Below are positions 1 to 9,539 of a stretch of DNA of 64,000 bases, one piece after another. The stretch spans positions 247,177-311,176 of the forward strand of contig NZ_JAUORV010000006.1 in assembly GCF_030548205.1 (NCBI RefSeq), written 5' to 3'. The DNA comes from Aliiglaciecola sp. 3_MG-2023 (GTDB lineage Bacteria > Pseudomonadota > Gammaproteobacteria > Enterobacterales > Alteromonadaceae). Position numbers and translations under genes: made by a program. A model generated the notes under the pieces. The model ran no database searches. It was not told where the DNA came from and worked only from the letters and a program-made list of their open reading frames with translations. The first letter of the stretch is position 1; each line of letters opens with the position of its first letter.

Positions 1-1054
1 GGCCAACAAGAGAGGCTGCATTACCTTTACTGCCTGCTCGGCCCGTGCGTCCAATTCTATGAATGTATTCGTCTGCCAATTTAGGCAGATCGAAGTTGAT
101 AACCCATTCGACTTTACGTAAATCTAAGCCCCGCGAGGCCACATCCGTGGTAACCAATACCTGATGTTGACCACGACTAAATGAGTTCATAATATTACTA
201 CGTTGAGATTGAGTTAAACTCGCGCTCAAGGCTGCACTATCTATGTTATCAGCCGTTAATAGTAATGATAATTTCTCGGTATCTTCTCTGGTGGCAGTAA
301 ATACAATTACTTGCTTGTTGTCGGCATTTTTTAGCAGTTTTTTGAGCAGTAAAATTTTATGATCTAAATGATCTGCTAAGTAAAATTGTTGTTCGATGTC
401 GAGATGTTGTTCTCTAGAGTCACCGACACTTATGCGTTGCGGTGCATTCAACATACGTTCTGTTAAGTAATGCAATTCTGCTGAGTCTAATGTGGCAGAA
501 AACATCATTGTTTGGCGCTTTCTATGATCTGCACAGCGGTCTATTAATTTTAACTCATCGGCGAACCCGAGATCTAACATGCGGTCTGCTTCATCTAGGA
601 TAAGTAGTTCAAGACCATTCAAATATAGACTTTTGCCTTTAACATGATCCGCTATTCTGCCCGCTGTCCCTACCACAAATTGCGGGTTTCGTTTAAGGGC
701 TTTCACCTGATCATTAAAATTTTCACCGCCTAAAATGAGGGTGGCAAAAATATTTTGATTGGCAATCAACCATTTGAGCTGCATAAATACTTGTTTAGCT
801 AACTCTCTAGTTGGCGCTAGAATCAATACTCTGGGATCTTTTCTACTTAACGCTCGTTGTTTAAAAACCCGTTGCAGCGCTGGAATTAAAAACGCTAGTG
901 TTTTCCCCGACCCAGTTTTAGATGAAGCAAGTAAATCTTTGCCTAGCAAGCCTTGTCCAATGGCTTTTGCCTGGATTTCGGTGGCTTCTTGAAAGCCTTT
1001 TACTTCTAAGGCTTTTAAAATTCGATGGTCTAAGGGGAAATCATTAAATTGCAA
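1..1054 (-). CDS. DEAD-box ATP-dependent RNA helicase (partial, C-terminus outside window)
   Basis: An RNA-unwinding ATPase of superfamily 2 that probably acts in ribosome assembly or mRNA turnover. Both RecA-like domains are visible: motif I (SSKTGSGKT), Ia (PTRELA), II (DEAD), III (SAT), V (TTDVASRGLD) and VI (HRIGRTGRAG, near the window edge). Only the C-terminal tail is missing. No ATG is available, so I place the start at a TTG at 1054, just after the stop of the upstream TPR gene, with a purine-rich AAAAGAGA before it. The two-base gap suggests co-transcription with that gene. The subfamily (SrmB-like, RhlE-like or other) cannot be fixed without the C-terminus, so no symbol is given. 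Confidence 0.9.
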   Translation of the reverse strand, partial: MQFNDFPLDHRILKALEVKGFQEATEIQAKAIGQGLLGKDLLASSKTGSGKTLAFLIPALQRVFKQRALSRKDPRVLILAPTRELAKQVFMQLKWLIANQNIFATLILGGENFNDQVKALKRNPQFVVGTAGRIADHVKGKSLYLNGLELLILDEADRMLDLGFADELKLIDRCADHRKRQTMMFSATLDSAELHYLTERMLNAPQRISVGDSREQHLDIEQQFYLADHLDHKILLLKKLLKNADNKQVIVFTATREDTEKLSLLLTADNIDSAALSASLTQSQRSNIMNSFSRGQHQVLVTTDVASRGLDLRKVEWVINFDLPKLADEYIHRIGRTGRAGSKGNAASLVG

Positions 1055-1056
1055 GG

Positions 1057-2157
1057 TTAGTTCTCTTTTAAGTCTTGAAATTGAGCTAGTTGAGATATTA
1101 ACACAGAGATGTAATTATCATCCGAAAACTTCTCCCAATTACACACTGGATATAAAGTTTTTAAGCTATTTCGCTGTACTTCATTTTTAATTGGTATCTC
1201 AGCTTGCCAAGCTAAACCATAGGTACCGATAAGTTCTGCCAGAACATCTCTCAGGGCTTTATCTTTTAATAACGTCATATTAGCGCTTATAGTGTCGGTT
1301 GATGCAGCTATTTTAGTACTATCAATTCTCGCTTCATAAATGGCTTTTAATATTGCAAAGTAAGCAGTCCGACTGCCGCTTTGAGAACGTTTTAATTTTC
1401 GCTTTATACGATCAGATAGACGGGCGAATAAATCTAATTTATCTTGATACAAAAAACTTAATAATAGATTTTCCCCTGATAATACTTCACCAGAACGACG
1501 TTGGAGTTTTTCATTGAGTTTTAAAGCTTCACTGAAATGTACTTGTGCTTGTGGATATTTTTTTTCGATTAAACTGATATTTCCGAGCCCATTTTCAACA
1601 ATAGCAAATACCGATGCGAGTTCATGTTTTTCTGCTATTCCTAGGGCAAGCTCATATAATATCCTTGCTGTTTGAGTATTACCCAATCTTAGTTCCACAA
1701 TAGCTAAATTCATTATGGGTATGACTTTACCCACTTCCGTGCTGTTATTGTTAGCGCTACACAGGTAACTTATTTTGGCATCCAGTAAGAATCCTGACTT
1801 ACGCATCCAAATGCCAAGGCCATTTAACCAGGTTGTCCGGTTTGTTTTGGAAAAGTCAGTGTTTTGTAGTTTGCTAAGATGAATTAGTGCATCTTGAATT
1901 TGATCTAAGTCTGCGACTCTGATTGACGCAATCATTTTTGCATCATACCAATCGGCTAAAATTTCATGGTTGCTGATGCGCAATAAATGCTCTTTGTTAC
2001 TTAAAATAGCCAATGATCTCTCTGGTAACACAGATAAATAATCTCTAGCTTCTTGCAACTTATCTTGAATAGGCATGGCAATCATTTGTTTATTTGCAAA
2101 ACACGGGAAAACAAATACCCAATACAACGCTGCGCTTAATATTCCTTTTTTCAACAT
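1057..2157 (-). CDS. Exported TPR-like helical repeat protein, unknown function
   Basis: I do not recognise a named family. The product of about 366 residues begins with a signal peptide (basic MLKK, hydrophobic stretch to about residue 21, then FANK). The rest is mostly helical, with repeats resembling tetratricopeptide units at about residues 130-230 (for example GNTQTARILYELALGIAEKH and YPQAQVHFSEALKLNEKL). It should be periplasmic or membrane-attached. The ATG at 2157 is preferred over a TTG three codons upstream. The layout resembles the sensor half of TPR-GGDEF proteins such as the one at 16263, but no output domain follows. Its stop lies two bases before the helicase start. Confidence 0.7.
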   Translation of the reverse strand: MLKKGILSAALYWVFVFPCFANKQMIAMPIQDKLQEARDYLSVLPERSLAILSNKEHLLRISNHEILADWYDAKMIASIRVADLDQIQDALIHLSKLQNTDFSKTNRTTWLNGLGIWMRKSGFLLDAKISYLCSANNNSTEVGKVIPIMNLAIVELRLGNTQTARILYELALGIAEKHELASVFAIVENGLGNISLIEKKYPQAQVHFSEALKLNEKLQRRSGEVLSGENLLLSFLYQDKLDLFARLSDRIKRKLKRSQSGSRTAYFAILKAIYEARIDSTKIAASTDTISANMTLLKDKALRDVLAELIGTYGLAWQAEIPIKNEVQRNSLKTLYPVCNWEKFSDDNYISVLISQLAQFQDLKEN

Positions 2158-2321
2158 AAATCTCAAACTAATAGTTGTTTAAAAATAATCGTGGCCTTTT
2201 AGTAGGATTGTAATTGAACCTGGATTAAAAGTAATCAAATTAAGTTAATTGAGAGGGGACAAAAAGGGGCAAATCAAAGGATTATAACAAACATTCAAAG
2301 GGAGGAGCTTGCATGTAAAAT

Positions 2322-2361
2322 AGTGTCGTTGAGGGCAGGGAACATATCCCTCAATGACACT
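2322..2361 (-). terminator. Rho-independent terminator after scoB
   Basis: A 14-base inverted repeat (AGTGTCGTTGAGGG at 2322-2335 and CCCTCAATGACACT at 2348-2361, one G-U position) lies 12 bases past the scoB stop. It is followed on the minus strand by a short T-rich stretch (ATTTT). It should end the scoAB transcript. Confidence 0.75.
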
Positions 2362-2373
2362 TTAAAACGCGAC

Positions 2374-3030
2374 TTAAAATACCATTTCTTTTACTGCATC
2401 GCTGACCACTAATTTACCAGCAGTTTTTTCTTTCACTTCATCAACAGAAACGCCAGGAGCAAGTTCTAATAAATGAAATGCGCCGTCTTTAACTTCTACT
2501 ACGGCTAAATCGGTAATAATTTTATTGATGCAATTCACACCAGTAAGTGGGAGGGTACAACTTTCCAATAATTTTGAATTGCCATATTTATCTGCATGAG
2601 TCATTGTTACAATGATATTTTTAGCACCTGCTACTAAATCCATTGCCCCTCCCATACCTTTTATTAGTTTTCCAGGGATCATCCAAGACGCGATATTACC
2701 ACTTGTATCCACCTCAAAAGCACCTAATACAGTGAAATCTACATGGCCACCTCTGATCATCGCAAAGCTTTCAGCTGAGTTGAAAATTGATGCTCCGGTG
2801 ATTGTTGTGACGGTTTCTTTTCCAGCGTTTATCATATCTGCGTCTAGCTGCTCTTCTGTTGGGTTGGGACCCATGCCTAAAAGACCATTTTCAGACTGCA
2901 ACATTACAGCGATATCTTCAGGCACATAATTGGCCGCTAGTGTTGGAATACCAATGCCGAGATTAACATAATCTCCGTCTTGAAATTCTTGAGCTACGCG
3001 CATAGCAATTTGATCTCGCGATAAAGCCAT
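2374..3030 (-). CDS. scoB: Succinyl-CoA:3-ketoacid CoA-transferase subunit B
   Basis: The beta subunit of the enzyme that moves CoA from succinyl-CoA to acetoacetate, letting acetoacetate enter central metabolism. The 218-residue length is typical of the separate B subunit. The family's SENG motif is at residues 46-49, with Glu47 as the catalytic residue that forms the glutamyl-CoA thioester. The GIGIPT segment near residue 25 and a C-terminal VKEMVF also fit. Its ATG overlaps the scoA stop by one base (TAATG), so translation is probably coupled. A related butyrate/acetoacetate transferase (AtoA-like) is possible from sequence alone. Confidence 0.92.
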   Translation of the reverse strand: MALSRDQIAMRVAQEFQDGDYVNLGIGIPTLAANYVPEDIAVMLQSENGLLGMGPNPTEEQLDADMINAGKETVTTITGASIFNSAESFAMIRGGHVDFTVLGAFEVDTSGNIASWMIPGKLIKGMGGAMDLVAGAKNIIVTMTHADKYGNSKLLESCTLPLTGVNCINKIITDLAVVEVKDGAFHLLELAPGVSVDEVKEKTAGKLVVSDAVKEMVF

Positions 3031-3743
3031 TAGATATCTCCTTTGGTTGTTGCAACAACACGACGTTCAATGCGTTTTTCAAATTCACCTTTAATCACTC
3101 TATTTACATAGATACCAGGGGTGTGAATTTGACTTGGTGGAATAGCACCAGGTGGCACAATTTCTTCTACTTCAACTATGGTGATTTTCCCCGCAGTTGC
3201 TGCCATAGGATTAAAATTCTGGGCGGTATGACGGTAAATACAATTTCCAAAAATATCTGCTTTCCAAGCTTTAACGATTGCAAAATCTCCGGTAATTGAC
3301 TCTTCCAATATATAAGGGCGACCATTAAATTCTTTAACTTCTTTGCCTTCACCCACCGGAGTACCGTAACCCGTTGCCGTGTAAAATGCAGGGATCCCAG
3401 CTCCACCGGCGCGCATTTTTTCAGCCAAAGTGCCTTGCGGAGTCAGTTCAACCTCTAATTCTCCATCTAATAGTTGCTTTTCAAAAAGGGCATTTTCTCC
3501 TACGTAAGAGGAAATCATTTTGCTAATTTGCTTATCTTCAAGCAACAAGCCTAAACCGAACCCATCTACGCCACAGTTGTTTGAAACAACGGTAAGATCT
3601 TTGGTTCCCATCTTTTTGATCTGGGCAATTAATCCTTCCGGTATGCCACACAAACCAAATCCACCGGCAATCACAGTCATACCGTCTTGCAAGCCTGCTA
3701 ACGCGTCTTCATAGCTGGTAACAACTTTATTAAATCCGCTCAT
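3030..3743 (-). CDS. scoA: Succinyl-CoA:3-ketoacid CoA-transferase subunit A
   Basis: The alpha subunit of the two-gene CoA transferase, 237 residues. It carries the subunit A signature at about residues 27-36 ([10 protein letters not shown]) and the conserved [11 protein letters not shown] and [11 protein letters not shown] regions. It forms a heterotetramer with ScoB, and succinyl-CoA from the TCA cycle is the usual donor. The ATG at 3743 lies about 110 bases from the divergent LysR gene, the classic arrangement in which the regulator controls its neighbour. AtoD is the closest alternative name. Confidence 0.92.
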   Translation of the reverse strand: MSGFNKVVTSYEDALAGLQDGMTVIAGGFGLCGIPEGLIAQIKKMGTKDLTVVSNNCGVDGFGLGLLLEDKQISKMISSYVGENALFEKQLLDGELEVELTPQGTLAEKMRAGGAGIPAFYTATGYGTPVGEGKEVKEFNGRPYILEESITGDFAIVKAWKADIFGNCIYRHTAQNFNPMAATAGKITIVEVEEIVPPGAIPPSQIHTPGIYVNRVIKGEFEKRIERRVVATTKGDI

Positions 3744-3777
3744 AAAAGCCTCTTCTTTACAAAAATTTAACTTAGTA

Positions 3778-3796
3778 TTAATCCAACTTGAATTAA
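3778..3796. promoter_or_regulatory. Dyad in scoA/LysR intergenic region, possible LysR operator
   Basis: The inverted repeat TTAAT-N9-ATTAA lies between the divergent scoA and LysR genes. LysR regulators usually bind AT-rich imperfect dyads in such gaps. The match is to position and symmetry only; it does not fit the strict T-N11-A rule exactly. Confidence 0.35.
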
Positions 3797-3852
3797 AGTA
3801 AAATTGATTTAATATGCTTATTAATAAGTTTTATTTATTAATTGGTGCGAAC

Positions 3853-4758
3853 ATGTTGTCCTATAAACAATTGCAGTGTTTTATTACATTAGCTCGCTCT
3901 AGTACGTTTGCTGAAGCAGCGGAAAAAGTACATCTTTCACAACCCGCTTTATCTACCTCCATCAAGAAATTAGAAGAGTTTTTGGGAGGGGCATTATTTT
4001 CACGTACTACTCGCAAAGTTCAATTAAGCCATGAAGGCAAAGAATTTGTACCTATTGCTAAACGTTTAATGCACGATTGGGAAACGGCCATTGCCGATAT
4101 GCAAGATTTGTTTGCCATGCAAAGGGGGCGGCTAACAATTGCAGCTATGCCATCTTTTGCGAGTAGTATTTTACCGGGGGTATTAAAGTCTTTCCATCAG
4201 CGCTGGCAAGATATTAACTTAACCATTCGTGACGTTGTGATGGAAAATGTGATTGATTCCGTGCGCGAGGGTCGTGCCGAAATTGGCTTTACTTTTGAGA
4301 ATGATCAGTTGGACGGCTTGGATTTCTATCCTCTAATGACCAATAAGTTCATCGCCGTAGTTGCCGCAAACCATCCACTTTCAACAAGTGCAAAAGTCAC
4401 TTGGCAACAATTATGTGAATATCCATTTGTGGTGTTGAACCGAGGATCGTCTGTACGAAAATGGATTGAAAATTTTGCCCGTACAAATCACATTAATTTG
4501 AATATAGTGGCGGAGGCAAACCAATTGGCAACCTTAGGGGAGTGCGTTAAGCAAGATATTGGTGTATCCGTTGTGCCGGGCATTTGTCAGCAACAATTTA
4601 GTCATACTGAGCTGGTATGTCTACCCATTGAAGGTGAGAACCTCATCCGTCGAATAGGGATGGTTAAGGCGTCTCGAAAGTCTCTGTCGGTGCCAGCTGA
4701 AACACTGTGGCAGTTGTTGATGGAAAAAGGTGAAAACGATATTACCACTTTTTCTTAG
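3853..4758 (+). CDS. LysR-family transcriptional regulator, divergent from scoAB
   Basis: A DNA-binding regulator of 301 residues. The N-terminal winged helix-turn-helix (about residues 3-62; SSTFAEAAEKVHLSQPALS, then KLEEFLGG) and the periplasmic-binding-protein-like effector domain (about 90-295) are both complete. I use the ATG at 3853, which gives the standard MLSYKQLQCF start; an upstream ATG at 3814 would add 13 unusual residues. Divergence from scoAB suggests control of acetoacetate or short-chain acid use, but the effector is unknown. The 3' end overlaps the convergent gene by 17 bases and no terminator is visible between them. Confidence 0.88.
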   Translation: MLSYKQLQCFITLARSSTFAEAAEKVHLSQPALSTSIKKLEEFLGGALFSRTTRKVQLSHEGKEFVPIAKRLMHDWETAIADMQDLFAMQRGRLTIAAMPSFASSILPGVLKSFHQRWQDINLTIRDVVMENVIDSVREGRAEIGFTFENDQLDGLDFYPLMTNKFIAVVAANHPLSTSAKVTWQQLCEYPFVVLNRGSSVRKWIENFARTNHINLNIVAEANQLATLGECVKQDIGVSVVPGICQQQFSHTELVCLPIEGENLIRRIGMVKASRKSLSVPAETLWQLLMEKGENDITTFS

Positions 4759-5509
4759 GGGCAAATAACTCATCTAGTTCGTCTCTTTCTTCTTCTTGCT
4801 TTTTCTGCCTGTCTTTAGCATTGGCATTGCGTAGGTTATCTTGAATAACTTTTAAGCGATCTTCTAGGGCCGCTTTACGCTCAATATTGTATTGGTCAGG
4901 TTGGTTTTGTGCTTCCAGAGCGGCAATGGCCTTTTCAAAGTATTGACGAGCGGAGCCTAACATATTGGATTGTAACGCGGTGTTACCCCGTTTCGCCAAT
5001 GTTTCTACATTCACTTTAATTTGCAGGGCGGAAAGTTGTCTATCTTCTACGCTATATAATTGGGTGTCGACTTTTCCCTTCGCATGCTCTGAACGCAACA
5101 GCGAACGAAATTTTTTCACAGCTTGAATATATTGAATCACCATCTTGTCACTATCAGGTAAAACAAAGTTATCGTGACTTGGAGGCGGGGATTCCATATC
5201 AACCATTTTTAAACGGTCTTGGCTCTGTTTTATCCGCTGTTTTAACTCCGGAATACCAGGGTTGAGCTCATACATAATTTTGAGGGCATTTAGAATTCGA
5301 TTTTGTAACACCGCCACTAAACGTTGAGATACAGGAATCGTATCGACAGTCATTAGGATATCTTCCGTCTCATCAATTACCGATTTTTGTTTGGCAATCT
5401 CAGTCCGTTTTTCAGCCTCGATTTTTTCTTTGTGCTGTTGCAATGCGTTTACCACAATTGCAACCACAACTAACGAGACGATTAAAATTATTATGATAGG
5501 AAAAATCAT
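4742..5509 (-). CDS. Membrane-anchored coiled-coil protein, unknown function
   Basis: I do not recognise the family. The 255-residue product has one N-terminal transmembrane helix (about residues 3-23, all I/L/V) followed by a charged coiled coil (about 24-50). A helical middle region follows, with a TPR-like segment at about 170-195 (RGNTALQSNMLGSARQYFEKA), and then a lysine/glutamate-rich tail ending in PKKKW. With no signal-peptidase site it is probably anchored in the inner membrane with the bulk in the cytoplasm. It lies 51 bases downstream of a histidine kinase on the same strand and may be its partner, though that is inference from position only. Confidence 0.65.
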   Translation of the reverse strand: MIFPIIIILIVSLVVVAIVVNALQQHKEKIEAEKRTEIAKQKSVIDETEDILMTVDTIPVSQRLVAVLQNRILNALKIMYELNPGIPELKQRIKQSQDRLKMVDMESPPPSHDNFVLPDSDKMVIQYIQAVKKFRSLLRSEHAKGKVDTQLYSVEDRQLSALQIKVNVETLAKRGNTALQSNMLGSARQYFEKAIAALEAQNQPDQYNIERKAALEDRLKVIQDNLRNANAKDRQKKQEEERDELDELFAPKKKW

Positions 5510-5560
5510 TTAGCCTTTAAATCCTGTAACAACTGACTTTTTGTTCTATAAAACCGGACG

Positions 5561-6268
5561 TTAAGGCAACTTAAGTGTAAAAACACTGCCGCCTAATGTT
5601 CCGCCATTGGATAACAATATCTCACCTTTTTTATCACCTCTGCGGTGAGCTGAAGCGATTAATCTAGCAAAAAATATTCCTAATCCTGTTCGACCGTTAA
5701 CCAATTTAATATCCTGCATTTCAATTTTATTGTTAACTAACATTTTACTGGGATAACCTTCACCATCATCTTCTACTTTAATAAATAGCCAATCATCTTC
5801 TTCATAGGCAGAAACTAACAACTTAGAACTGCCATAGCGTATTGCATTTACCAAAATGTCATTTAATAAAAGATGAATTAAATCTTGGTCTAAATAACGT
5901 ACAAGCCCTGGTGTCTGTTCTATTTCAAGGGTCATATTTTTATGTCCCAAATAATGTTCATGGGTAATAAAAATGTTTTCCAATAGATCGTCAATAAAAC
6001 ACTCATCTTCATTTATCGGCAGACTTTCCATTTCCGCCCTATATAAAGACAAAAGTTGTACTAAACCCGTATTTAAGCGTGATGATTCGTAGTGAGCATT
6101 AGATAATAACTGCTGTGCAGCGCGATTTTCCGGTTCAATCGTTTTATTTAGACCATCAATAGACTGTTGTAAGAGATTTAGTGAACTTTTCATGTCGTGT
6201 ACGGCAGCGGCTAGTACGGTGGAAAAGTCGATTAATTGTTGCTCTTTTACGGTCACTATAATACTCAT
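5561..6268 (-). CDS. Orphan sensor histidine kinase without a sensor domain
   Basis: A compact 235-residue cytoplasmic kinase. The H-box is near the N-terminus (AVHDMKSSL, His24), the N-box at about residues 132-142 (NDILVNAIRYG), the G1 box is VEDDGEGYP and the G2 box TGLGIFFARLI. There is no transmembrane segment, PAS or HAMP domain, and no response regulator gene lies nearby. It probably receives its signal from another protein, perhaps the membrane coiled-coil protein encoded just downstream. All catalytic boxes look intact. It is divergent from cysB, with 174 bases between them. Confidence 0.82.
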   Translation of the reverse strand: MSIIVTVKEQQLIDFSTVLAAAVHDMKSSLNLLQQSIDGLNKTIEPENRAAQQLLSNAHYESSRLNTGLVQLLSLYRAEMESLPINEDECFIDDLLENIFITHEHYLGHKNMTLEIEQTPGLVRYLDQDLIHLLLNDILVNAIRYGSSKLLVSAYEEDDWLFIKVEDDGEGYPSKMLVNNKIEMQDIKLVNGRTGLGIFFARLIASAHRRGDKKGEILLSNGGTLGGSVFTLKLP

Positions 6269-6382
6269 TGAACTGGGCTACAAAAGATTTAGTATCCCTG
6301 AACTAAGGGATATTTACCAAAAATTTTACTTAACTGGAATAAAAAAGCAGATTTTTATTAAAATTTTTTGGAATTAATGTAA

Positions 6383-7430
<1,048 letters not shown>

Positions 7431-7454
7431 ATGTTTAAGAGTGAGTATGTAACG

Positions 7455-8828
7455 CTAACACTCTATTATGTTTACCGCTAAACCGCCTCGTGCGGTTTCT
7501 TTGTATTTAGACTTCATATCGTTACCCGTATCCCACATGGTTTTAATGACTTTATCTAAGGATACTTTGTGTTGGCCTGAACCTCTTAAAGCTAATCGTG
7601 AAGCGTTAATTGCTTTAATTGCGCCCATGGCATTGCGCTCTATGCAAGGCACTTGGACTAAGCCGCCTACGGGGTCACAGGTGAGCCCTAAATTGTGTTC
7701 CATACCAATCTCTGCGGCATTTTCCACCGCATCAACTGATCCACCGATAATCTCTGTTAATGCACCTGCGGCCATTGAACAAGCAACACCTACTTCACCT
7801 TGGCAACCCACTTCTGCACCAGAGATGGACGCATTCTTTTTATACAAAATTCCAATTGCCGCTGCGGTGAGAAGGTATCTTGCAGCCGTGGGCTTTTCAA
7901 CTTTGCGGACAAATTTGTCAAAATAACACAACACTGCGGGAATGATACCAGCAGCGCCATTAGTCGGTGCTGTTACCACCCTACCTCCAGCCGCATTTTC
8001 TTCATTTACTGCCAACGCAAAAAGATTCACCCAATCCATGGCTTGCATTGGATCGGCTGTTTGTTCCGTTTCTAATCGACGGTAAAGGGCGGGGGCACGG
8101 CGAGTCACTTTCAGTCCACCAGGCAAAATTCCTTCAGTATGAATTCCGTTATTAACAGACTCCAACATAACCTGCCAAATTTCCCATAGTTTGTCGATCA
8201 CGTCCGCTTTAGGCTGCACAGTGGATTCGTTCTCTAACATTAATGCGCTAATTGAAAGACCGTTTTCTTTACACTGTTTAATTAATTCGAACGAGCTTGC
8301 GAAGGGGAAAGGTAGAGGTTTTTGTTGTTTTTCCAACGACATGTCTTTAACAGATTGAAAATCTTCTTGTTTGACTATGAAGCCGCCACCGATAGAGTAG
8401 TAGGTTTGGCTAACAACGAGTTGGTTATCTTGATAAGCATGAATTGTCATGCCATTTGAATGCAAGGGTAAGGTTTTACGGCGATGGAATACAATCGCGC
8501 CTTCACGGGGAAATTTGACCTTATGTGTGCCGTTCAAATTGATCTGTTGAGATTGTTCAATTTCCGATAGCCATGTATCAACCTTCGACACATCAACAGT
8601 TTCTGGATCGAAGCCCAGTAAGCCTAAAATGACGGCTTTTCCTGTACCATGACCTTTTCCAGTCTGCCCAAGTGAGCCAAATAATTCTACACAGACTTGA
8701 TCAACGTTGGAAAGCAAATTGTCTGAAGAAAGTTGCTGACAAAAGGCATTTGCGGCGCGCATCGGTCCTACTGTATGTGAACTCGATGGGCCAATACCAA
8801 CACTAAACATGTCAAAAACGCTGATCAT
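7455..8828 (-). CDS. sdaA: L-serine ammonia-lyase (iron-sulfur type)
   Basis: Deaminates L-serine to pyruvate and ammonia in the cytoplasm, using a [4Fe-4S] cluster. At 457 residues it is the single-chain form with fused beta and alpha parts. The N-terminal [16 protein letters not shown] (about residues 12-27) and the C-terminal cysteines in [12 protein letters not shown] and [14 protein letters not shown], which bind the cluster, are all present. It is the last gene of pabB-nudL-sdaA, the same order as in E. coli, but 117 bases separate it from nudL. In this window it is the only serine deaminase. Confidence 0.95.
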   Translation of the reverse strand: MISVFDMFSVGIGPSSSHTVGPMRAANAFCQQLSSDNLLSNVDQVCVELFGSLGQTGKGHGTGKAVILGLLGFDPETVDVSKVDTWLSEIEQSQQINLNGTHKVKFPREGAIVFHRRKTLPLHSNGMTIHAYQDNQLVVSQTYYSIGGGFIVKQEDFQSVKDMSLEKQQKPLPFPFASSFELIKQCKENGLSISALMLENESTVQPKADVIDKLWEIWQVMLESVNNGIHTEGILPGGLKVTRRAPALYRRLETEQTADPMQAMDWVNLFALAVNEENAAGGRVVTAPTNGAAGIIPAVLCYFDKFVRKVEKPTAARYLLTAAAIGILYKKNASISGAEVGCQGEVGVACSMAAGALTEIIGGSVDAVENAAEIGMEHNLGLTCDPVGGLVQVPCIERNAMGAIKAINASRLALRGSGQHKVSLDKVIKTMWDTGNDMKSKYKETARGGLAVNIIEC

Positions 8829-8945
8829 TACCGTATTTTCCTCACTTTAATAAATATCATAATACTATGCTGATAGTTACTCAGGAGGGCAAGTGGTTGG
8901 CGGGGATTTTTAAACGAGAATTGTTAATGACAGCGTAAATAAAAC

Positions 8946-9539
8946 TTATACAGTCTCATCGAGTGACTCATAGTCAATGTGATTTGATAGCAGTCTTACA
9001 AATGACGCTGTTGCACCCCAAATAGTTTTATCCTGCCAAGTGATAAAATAAATTGGTTGCCTAACCCCTTTACGTTTCGTCCAATGAATAAAGTGGTTTT
9101 GTTTGTCCATAAGATGCAAAAATGGCACTTCAAACACATTGTCAACTTCATTTCTATCCAAAGTCAGTTCAAATTCAGGCTCAACAAAACTTAAAAATGG
9201 TGTCACTTCAAAACGACTAACGGTACGAAATTTCGGAAGGCTTCCAATTAAGGTTATTTTATCCGCCGTTAGTCCAATTTCTTCTTCTGTTTCACGCAGC
9301 GCGGTATGGGCTAGATCAGTATCGCTTTTTTCCAATTTACCGCCAGGGAAACTCACCTGACCAGGATGATTCTTTAAATGCATTGCGCGTTGAGTAAATA
9401 ATACTGTTAACTGGTCTACTCGCTCTATAATCGGGATCAGTACAGCAGCAGGTTTGCCTACTTCAGTTAAGGGAAAATCTGCTTCTGGTTTGATTTTTCT
9501 GATATGTTGAAAGCGACGAACAAACTCTTCTTTATTCAT
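8946..9539 (-). CDS. nudL: Nudix hydrolase, coenzyme A pyrophosphatase type
   Basis: A Nudix phosphohydrolase of the NudL/YeaB family, thought to cleave CoA and related nucleotides to 4'-phosphopantetheine and 3',5'-ADP. The Nudix box occupies about residues 66-90, starting PGGKLEKSD and including the metal-binding RETEEE at 82-87. The family's pre-box segment (MHLKNHPGQVSFPGG) is present. Its ATG overlaps the end of pabB by eight bases, so the two are translationally linked. The pabB-nudL-sdaA order supports the name. Confidence 0.88.
   Translation of the reverse strand: MNKEEFVRRFQHIRKIKPEADFPLTEVGKPAAVLIPIIERVDQLTVLFTQRAMHLKNHPGQVSFPGGKLEKSDTDLAHTALRETEEEIGLTADKITLIGSLPKFRTVSRFEVTPFLSFVEPEFELTLDRNEVDNVFEVPFLHLMDKQNHFIHWTKRKGVRQPIYFITWQDKTIWGATASFVRLLSNHIDYESLDETV

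Noticed and set aside
7468..7926. Open frame of 152 codons opposite sdaA
   Set aside because: It lies inside the conserved iron-sulfur region of sdaA on the other strand and looks like a shadow.
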